A DNA stretch of 10,149 nt from an uncultured Lachnospiraceae bacterium (GTDB lineage: Bacteria; Bacillota; Clostridia; Lachnospirales; Lachnospiraceae), in the NCBI GenBank assembly GCA_947175845.1, contig CAMWOK010000085.1, forward strand, positions 1 through 10,149, read 5' to 3'. The notes beneath the pieces were generated by a model. It was given only the letters and a program-made list of their open reading frames with translations. It was not told where the DNA came from and ran no database searches. The position numbers and the translations under genes were made by a program. Of the stretch, positions 6,013 to 10,149 are shown in pieces. Positions within the stretch are counted from its first letter, which is position 1. Every line of letters starts with the position of its first letter.

Positions 6013-6927
6013 ATGAGGACAGCATATCTGGACACATTGTACGGGCTGGCACAAAAGGATAAGAGGGTGCATGCCTTGATTTCAGATAACGGAGCAATCG
6101 TATACGACAGATACCGCAGGGACTTGCCTGGCCAATATTTAAATCTGGGGATATCCGAGGCAAATATGATCGGCATGGCAGCGGGAATGGCAAGCTGTGG
6201 AAAGATTCCGTTTGCCTATACGATAGGGGCGTTTCTGGCTTATCGCGCATATGAGTTCATACGAAATGACGTGTGCCTGCAAAATCAGAATGTGAAGATC
6301 GTTGGAACAGGCGCAGGACAGGTGTACAGCGCGCTAGGCCCAACGCATCATTCCACTGAGGATCTGGGCGGATTGCGTGCGCTGCCGAATCTGACAATCT
6401 TGTGTCCAGCAAGCCCTCTTGAGGTAAGAAAGGCAACGGCAGCAGCATATGAACAGGAAGGGCCTGTCTATCTGAGACTTGGGACGAACAGGGAACCGGA
6501 GATCTATGAGGGTGATTATGCGTTTCAGATTGGAAAATCAGTCACGTTGAGAGAAGGAAAGGATATCACGTTAATAGGAACGGGAAGCATATTGAAAGAT
6601 GTACTTGATATTGCAGAGATGTTGGAGAACGACGGCATTCATACAAGGGTGCTCAACATTCATACCATTAAGCCTATAGATAAAGAGGCGGTTATAAAGG
6701 CGGCTGAAGAAACAGGGAAAATCATCACAGTGGAAGATCATAATATTGTTGGAGGACTTGGAAGTGCAGTGGAGGAAGTGCTTGCAGAATCGGGATTGAA
6801 CGTAACTTTTGGGCGGTATGGGTTATCAGATTTTTCCAGAGGATATGGCACATATGAGATAATAAAACAACATAACGGAATCGGTGTAGATAACATATAT
6901 TTCGGTGCGAAACAGATTTTAGAGTAA
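6013..6927 (+). CDS. Transketolase-type enzyme, C-terminal (pyrimidine-binding) subunit
   Basis: This 304-residue protein is the partner of the preceding subunit. The pyrimidine-binding domain contains LGISEANMIGMAAGMA with E49, the conserved glutamate that activates the thiamine ring. It is followed by FAYTIGAFLAYRAYE, GPTHHSTEDL and the LTILCPASPLE strand. A transketolase C-terminal domain begins near residue 175 (KSVTLREGKDITLIGTGS) and includes ITVEDHNIVGGLGSAV. The two halves are adjacent (64-base spacer) and in the order of a fused transketolase, so a heterotetramer-like complex is expected. Sequence alone does not separate true transketolase activity from other ketol or acyl transfers by this superfamily. 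It is followed by a 96-base spacer before the carbamoyltransferase. Confidence 0.9.
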   Translation: MRTAYLDTLYGLAQKDKRVHALISDNGAIVYDRYRRDLPGQYLNLGISEANMIGMAAGMASCGKIPFAYTIGAFLAYRAYEFIRNDVCLQNQNVKIVGTGAGQVYSALGPTHHSTEDLGGLRALPNLTILCPASPLEVRKATAAAYEQEGPVYLRLGTNREPEIYEGDYAFQIGKSVTLREGKDITLIGTGSILKDVLDIAEMLENDGIHTRVLNIHTIKPIDKEAVIKAAEETGKIITVEDHNIVGGLGSAVEEVLAESGLNVTFGRYGLSDFSRGYGTYEIIKQHNGIGVDNIYFGAKQILE

Positions 6928-7012
6928 ATATTGTATTAAGAAAATACATAGAAGATTGCGTGCATGTGCAAATAATGGGGAACAAATGATTTCAATTTGG
7001 TTGCAGTTGATC

Positions 7013-7017
7013 GGAGG
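7013..7017 (+). promoter_or_regulatory. Ribosome binding site deciding the carbamoyltransferase start
   Basis: GGAGG lies 6 bases before the ATG at 7024. It falls inside the 9-codon extension that would result from the TTG at 6997, so the ATG is the true start. Confidence 0.7.
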
Positions 7018-7023
7018 AGAACT

Positions 7024-8859
7024 ATGTATATATTAGGAGTTTCTGCGTTATATCATGATTCGGCGGCGACGCTGATCAAAGATGGAGAAATAATTGCGGC
7101 AGCACAGGAAGAACGTTTTACAAGAATAAAACATGACTGGCATATGCCCGAGCAGGCAATAAAATACTGTCTGGAAGAAGGAAATATTACCAGTACAGAT
7201 TTGGATGCAGTGGTATTTTATGACAATCCATTGAAGACGCTTGACCGTTATATGAAGAATATATTGGCGGCGGGAGAGGACTCTAAGGACGTTATTGAAC
7301 ATAGTTTTGACATGATGTTTTCAGAGCGGTTGTGGGTTCACAAAAAAGTGGAGGCACTTTTAGGCATCAATCCAATTCGGAAATTTCTTGTATGTGAACA
7401 TCATATTTCACATGCAGCGTCAGCATTTTATCCATCGCCATACGAAAGTGCAGTGATATTAACTCTGGATGGAGTAGGGGAATGGGCAACGACCACAATT
7501 AGTGTCGGACGTAAGGAACATATTCAGATAAAAGAGGAAATGCATTTTCCACATTCATTAGGATTATTTTACAGTGCATTTACTTATTTTTGCGGATTTA
7601 AAGTAAATTCCGGTGATTACAAGTTTATGGGACTGGCACCATATGGTGAACCTGTTTATGAAGATATTATACGGGAAAATATATTGGATATAAAAGAAGA
7701 TGGTTCTTTTGAGATGAATCTGGAATATTTTGATTATCAGTACGGAAGAACTATGACAAACAAAAAAATGGAGGAGTTGTTTGGGGGAAAACGCAGAGAA
7801 CCAGAGTCAGAGATCACAAAAAGAGAGATGGATATTGCAGCGTCAGTTCAGAGGATAACGGAGGACATTATCTTTCGGATGGTAAGACATGCAAAAAGGG
7901 AATATGGATCGGCAATTGACAACCTGGTCCTTGCAGGTGGAGTTGCGTTAAATTGTGTGGCGAACGGAAAACTGAAAAGAAGTGGGATATTTAAAAATAT
8001 ATGGATTCAGCCCGCGGCAGGTGATGCAGGAGGGAGTCTTGGCTGTGCATTGTATGCGGCATACCAATATTATGGACTTAAACGCGATGTAAAGTCAGGT
8101 GATTCACAGAAAGGAAGTTATCTTGGACCGAGATTTTCTCATAAGGAAATTAAGGAGTTTTTAGATAAAAGTGGATATATTTATCAGGAATTGGGAGAGG
8201 ATATTCATAAAAAAGTTGCAGAGGTGCTTGCGGATGGAATGGTAGTTGGACTGTTTCAGGGAAGAATGGAGTTTGGACCAAGGGCACTGGGTAATAGAAG
8301 TATTATTGCAGATGCGCGTTCGGAAAGTATGCAGGTGAAGCTTAATCAGAAAATTAAATTTAGAGAGTCTTTCAGACCATTTGCGCCTTCCGTATTAAGA
8401 GAGAATGTAGCAGAATATTTTGAATTAGATGATGACAGTCCCTATATGCTGTTGGTGGCTGATGTGTGCAGAAACAGACGAAATGAGTTTGGATTGCATG
8501 AAAACCTAAAAAAATATAATGGGAATATGTTGGAAGTCGTGAGACAAAAAAGGTCGGATATACCTGCTGTGACGCATGTTGACTACAGCGCGCGTATACA
8601 GACTGTCACGGAAGAGACGAATCCTTATTACTATAAGGTGATAAAAGAATTTAAAAAGCTTACAGGATGCAGTGTTATTGTGAATACTTCTTTTAATGTC
8701 AGAGGAGAACCGATCGTCTGTAAGCCGCAAGAGGCATATGAATGTTTTATGCGTACAGATATGGATATATTGGTTCTTGAGGATTTCATATTAAAAAAGG
8801 AAGATCAGCCTGAGTGGAAGGAAACAGAAGACTGGCAAGAGCGTTATAGACTGGATTGA
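7024..8859 (+). CDS. O-carbamoyltransferase, NodU/CmcH/TobZ family
   Basis: This 611-residue enzyme should transfer a carbamoyl group from carbamoyl phosphate, through a carbamoyl-adenylate made with ATP, to a sugar hydroxyl. The N-terminal Kae1-like part opens with YILGVSALYHDSAATL (H11, D12). It then shows EHHISHAASAFY with the H126-x3-H130 metal pair, LDGVGEW with D149, LAGGVALN, and AAGDAGGSLG with D334. These match the histidine/aspartate iron site known in TobZ. The C-terminal YrdC-like part has the family signature EFGPRALGNRSI, then KFRESFRPFAPSVL and NTSFNVRGEPIV. Length fits the family. The gene is markedly AT-rich compared with those at the left of the window. In a sugar cluster, the acceptor is probably the sugar made here or the glycan built from it. 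The class is secure; the acceptor is unknown. Confidence 0.93.
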   Translation: MYILGVSALYHDSAATLIKDGEIIAAAQEERFTRIKHDWHMPEQAIKYCLEEGNITSTDLDAVVFYDNPLKTLDRYMKNILAAGEDSKDVIEHSFDMMFSERLWVHKKVEALLGINPIRKFLVCEHHISHAASAFYPSPYESAVILTLDGVGEWATTTISVGRKEHIQIKEEMHFPHSLGLFYSAFTYFCGFKVNSGDYKFMGLAPYGEPVYEDIIRENILDIKEDGSFEMNLEYFDYQYGRTMTNKKMEELFGGKRREPESEITKREMDIAASVQRITEDIIFRMVRHAKREYGSAIDNLVLAGGVALNCVANGKLKRSGIFKNIWIQPAAGDAGGSLGCALYAAYQYYGLKRDVKSGDSQKGSYLGPRFSHKEIKEFLDKSGYIYQELGEDIHKKVAEVLADGMVVGLFQGRMEFGPRALGNRSIIADARSESMQVKLNQKIKFRESFRPFAPSVLRENVAEYFELDDDSPYMLLVADVCRNRRNEFGLHENLKKYNGNMLEVVRQKRSDIPAVTHVDYSARIQTVTEETNPYYYKVIKEFKKLTGCSVIVNTSFNVRGEPIVCKPQEAYECFMRTDMDILVLEDFILKKEDQPEWKETEDWQERYRLD

Positions 8860-8861
8860 GG
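8858..8861 (+). promoter_or_regulatory. Ribosome binding site overlapping the upstream stop codon
   Basis: GAGG overlaps the TGA stop of the carbamoyltransferase (8857-8859) and lies 8 bases before the GTG at 8870. This arrangement is typical of translational coupling. It favours GTG 8870 over GTG 8861, which would lie on top of the site, and over ATG 8891, whose AAAGGA is directly adjacent. Confidence 0.5.
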
Positions 8862-8869
8862 TGTTTGGT

Positions 8870-9178
8870 GTGGAAAGTAAAGAAAAAGGAATGTTTCATG
8901 ACTGGAGCGTGCGTAATATTGGAAACTACATGTACCATTCTGCAAATAAAAATACAAAGAGTTATTTTGTCCAGCATAATAGTAATAAATCTATAGTGGA
9001 ATATGGGTTTGAGACAATTATGGATTTTGATACGGAACTTAGATGTATGTGGGAGAGAGATGTTTATATGGAGGAAATAGTTAAAACCGTAGCTGTTTCT
9101 ACAATGAAAAACTATAAGCGCAAAGTTGTCAGAACGGAAAAAGAGGTTGTGTTGGACGAGTTTATATATACTTTTTAA
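8870..9178 (+). CDS. Small protein of unknown function
   Basis: A 102-residue open frame with a GTG start, following the carbamoyltransferase by only 10 bases and with its ribosome binding site overlapping that gene's stop. I do not recognise the family. The product is soluble-looking, with no signal peptide and no membrane segment. It is rich in charged and aromatic residues, has a single cysteine (in LRCMWERD), and a lysine/arginine-rich stretch (KNYKRKVVRTEKE) before an acidic-aromatic tail ending EFIYTF. The middle part (DTELRCMWERDVYMEEIVKTVAVSTMKNY) looks helical. Position and tight coupling make it likely real. It might help the carbamoyltransferase or act in the cluster independently; nothing in the sequence says which. 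If the GTG at 8861 were used it would be 105 residues. Confidence 0.68.
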   Translation: MESKEKGMFHDWSVRNIGNYMYHSANKNTKSYFVQHNSNKSIVEYGFETIMDFDTELRCMWERDVYMEEIVKTVAVSTMKNYKRKVVRTEKEVVLDEFIYTF

Positions 9179-9215
9179 ATAAAAGAAGTCTAGTTACAAA
9201 TAAGAAGTCAGCGTT

Positions 9216-9222
9216 GAGGGAG
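9216..9222 (+). promoter_or_regulatory. Ribosome binding site of the last gene
   Basis: GAGGGAG ends 8 bases before the ATG at 9231, a normal spacing. The 52-base gap 9179-9230 holds no hairpin I would call a terminator. Confidence 0.55.
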
Positions 9223-9230
9223 TAAAAAAA

Positions 9231-10149
9231 ATGATATGTACGTTGCAAACGTTAAAAGCGAATCTTCAAAGTAAAAAGGTATATATTTGGAATGTCAATC
9301 GAGATTCTATGGCCGTTTTTTTGAAAGTAGCGTTTATGGGGGTCGATATACAGGGATTTGTTAGCGAGGAGTATGTTGGCGGAATCTACTTGAATCGACC
9401 AATCGTGTCCCTCAGTGAAATAGAATATGTCGAGAATCGTATTGTGTTGGTTGCGGACGAAGTGCCAGAAGAAAGATTTGACATGCTGCCAGTTGCTCAA
9501 AAAGTTTATTGGAAAGATGCTTTGGGAATTAATGAAAAATTGAAAGATAAGAAGTTAATTGTATATGGGGTAGGTCAGGGAGAGGAAAGATTATATAAAT
9601 TATTGAATAGAGAAGGTATTGAGGCAGAGCTGTTTTGTGTTTCAAAAACAGGACATACCAAATTACATAGAGAGAAAAAGATAATTGAAGCTTCTGAATT
9701 AACTAAGTATGAGGAGTACGCTATTATTATTTCGGTTATAGATCCGCAGTACAGAGAAGAGATTCTGGAGCAATTAACATTTTTTAAAGGACCAGTTTAT
9801 TTGCAGTTAGAGGATATTATGGATAGACCAGAGGATCTGATAAACTTTGTCCAGGATTTAAATAAGGCAATTGTAAAAGGTAAACTTATATATCTATATA
9901 GCAAAAAAAATATGATTGCAGAATTGATTGAAAAAACATTGTCTGTTTACGGAATACAGATTGCGGGGTACGTGTACGATTCGGCCAATGAAGAACAAAA
10001 TATAAAAAGTATATTTGAACAGGATCGTTACAACGAGAAAAATGATAAGTTGATTATTATAAATGAACAGGTTACAACACGTTTTATTGAGGCTAGGGAA
10101 AAAATAGAACTTATGGGGTTCTCTTTGAATAATGGGGATTATATAAGCT
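9231..10149 (+). CDS. Protein with three tandem Rossmann-like modules, 3' end cut off by window
   Basis: The frame is open from ATG 9231 to the end of the window (306 full codons, no stop), so this is the start of a larger gene. The visible protein consists of three similar units. Each opens with a basic residue pair and a hydrophobic strand (KKVYIWN 15-21, KKLIVYG 107-113, GKLIYLY 217-223). About 20-22 residues later comes a second strand (GVDIQGFVSE, GIEAELFCVSK, GIQIAGYVYD), and about 55 residues from the start a third (NRIVLVADE, YAIIISVID, DKLIIINEQ). Only the middle unit keeps a dinucleotide-style G113-x-G115-x-G117. This resembles the nucleotide-binding N-terminal modules found in polysaccharide-locus proteins such as sugar acyltransferases, methyltransferases or glycosyltransferases. 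The catalytic part, if any, lies beyond the window. It is the most AT-rich gene here. Confidence 0.8.
   Translation, partial: MICTLQTLKANLQSKKVYIWNVNRDSMAVFLKVAFMGVDIQGFVSEEYVGGIYLNRPIVSLSEIEYVENRIVLVADEVPEERFDMLPVAQKVYWKDALGINEKLKDKKLIVYGVGQGEERLYKLLNREGIEAELFCVSKTGHTKLHREKKIIEASELTKYEEYAIIISVIDPQYREEILEQLTFFKGPVYLQLEDIMDRPEDLINFVQDLNKAIVKGKLIYLYSKKNMIAELIEKTLSVYGIQIAGYVYDSANEEQNIKSIFEQDRYNEKNDKLIIINEQVTTRFIEAREKIELMGFSLNNGDYIS

Noticed and set aside
1103..6927. Complete classical ADP-heptose pathway
   Set aside because: No isomerase (GmhA) or phosphatase (GmhB) is visible, and the fused enzyme has reversed domain order, so the heptose link stays a hypothesis.
6997..7023. TTG start for the carbamoyltransferase
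   Set aside because: The extension overlaps a perfect GGAGG that serves the ATG at 7024, and the family usually starts close to the YILGVSA strand.

Overview
The window is a 10.1 kb stretch of one co-directional (+ strand) gene cluster that looks like part of a surface-polysaccharide or glycoconjugate sugar-biosynthesis locus. Strong purine-rich ribosome binding sites (GGAGG, AAGGGG), short spacers, AT-leaning codon use in the second half and the protein styles point to a low-to-mid GC Firmicute, most likely a clostridial gut-type bacterium (Lachnospiraceae-like). That assignment is inference; no rRNA or other marker gene is present.

Layout. 1-939: 3' part of a NAD(P)-dependent nucleotide-sugar epimerase/dehydratase, cut by the window edge. 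1103-2752: fused nucleotidylyltransferase + PfkB-type sugar kinase, with the two domains in the opposite order to classical HldE and an in-frame 18-bp minisatellite inside the kinase. 2896-3957 and 3985-5049: two related radical SAM enzymes, matched almost residue for residue in the position of their iron-sulfur cysteines. 5115-5948 and 6013-6927: N- and C-terminal halves of a split transketolase-type thiamine diphosphate enzyme. 7024-8859: NodU/CmcH/TobZ-type O-carbamoyltransferase. 8870-9178: small protein of unknown function. 9231-end: start of a large protein built of three repeated Rossmann-like modules, cut by the window edge. No gene-free stretch exceeds 300 bases; the longest are 940-1102 and 2753-2895. 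I saw no tRNA, rRNA, CRISPR array, insertion sequence, convincing promoter or convincing intrinsic terminator.

How the genes may work together (inference). The set has the parts list of a pathway for an unusual activated sugar: a two-carbon ketol transfer (split transketolase), phosphorylation and nucleotidyl activation (fused kinase/nucleotidylyltransferase), redox or epimerisation (SDR), one or two radical-based steps on the sugar or its precursor (radical SAM pair), and carbamoylation of a hydroxyl (carbamoyltransferase). Transketolase makes sedoheptulose 7-phosphate, the precursor of heptoses, and the kinase/nucleotidylyltransferase resembles heptose enzymes, so a modified carbamoylated heptose-like sugar is one guess. 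GmhA and GmhB homologues, needed for a classical ADP-heptose route, are not in the window. Base composition drifts from GC-richer genes at the left to clearly AT-rich genes at the right, suggesting a mosaic cluster assembled from different sources.
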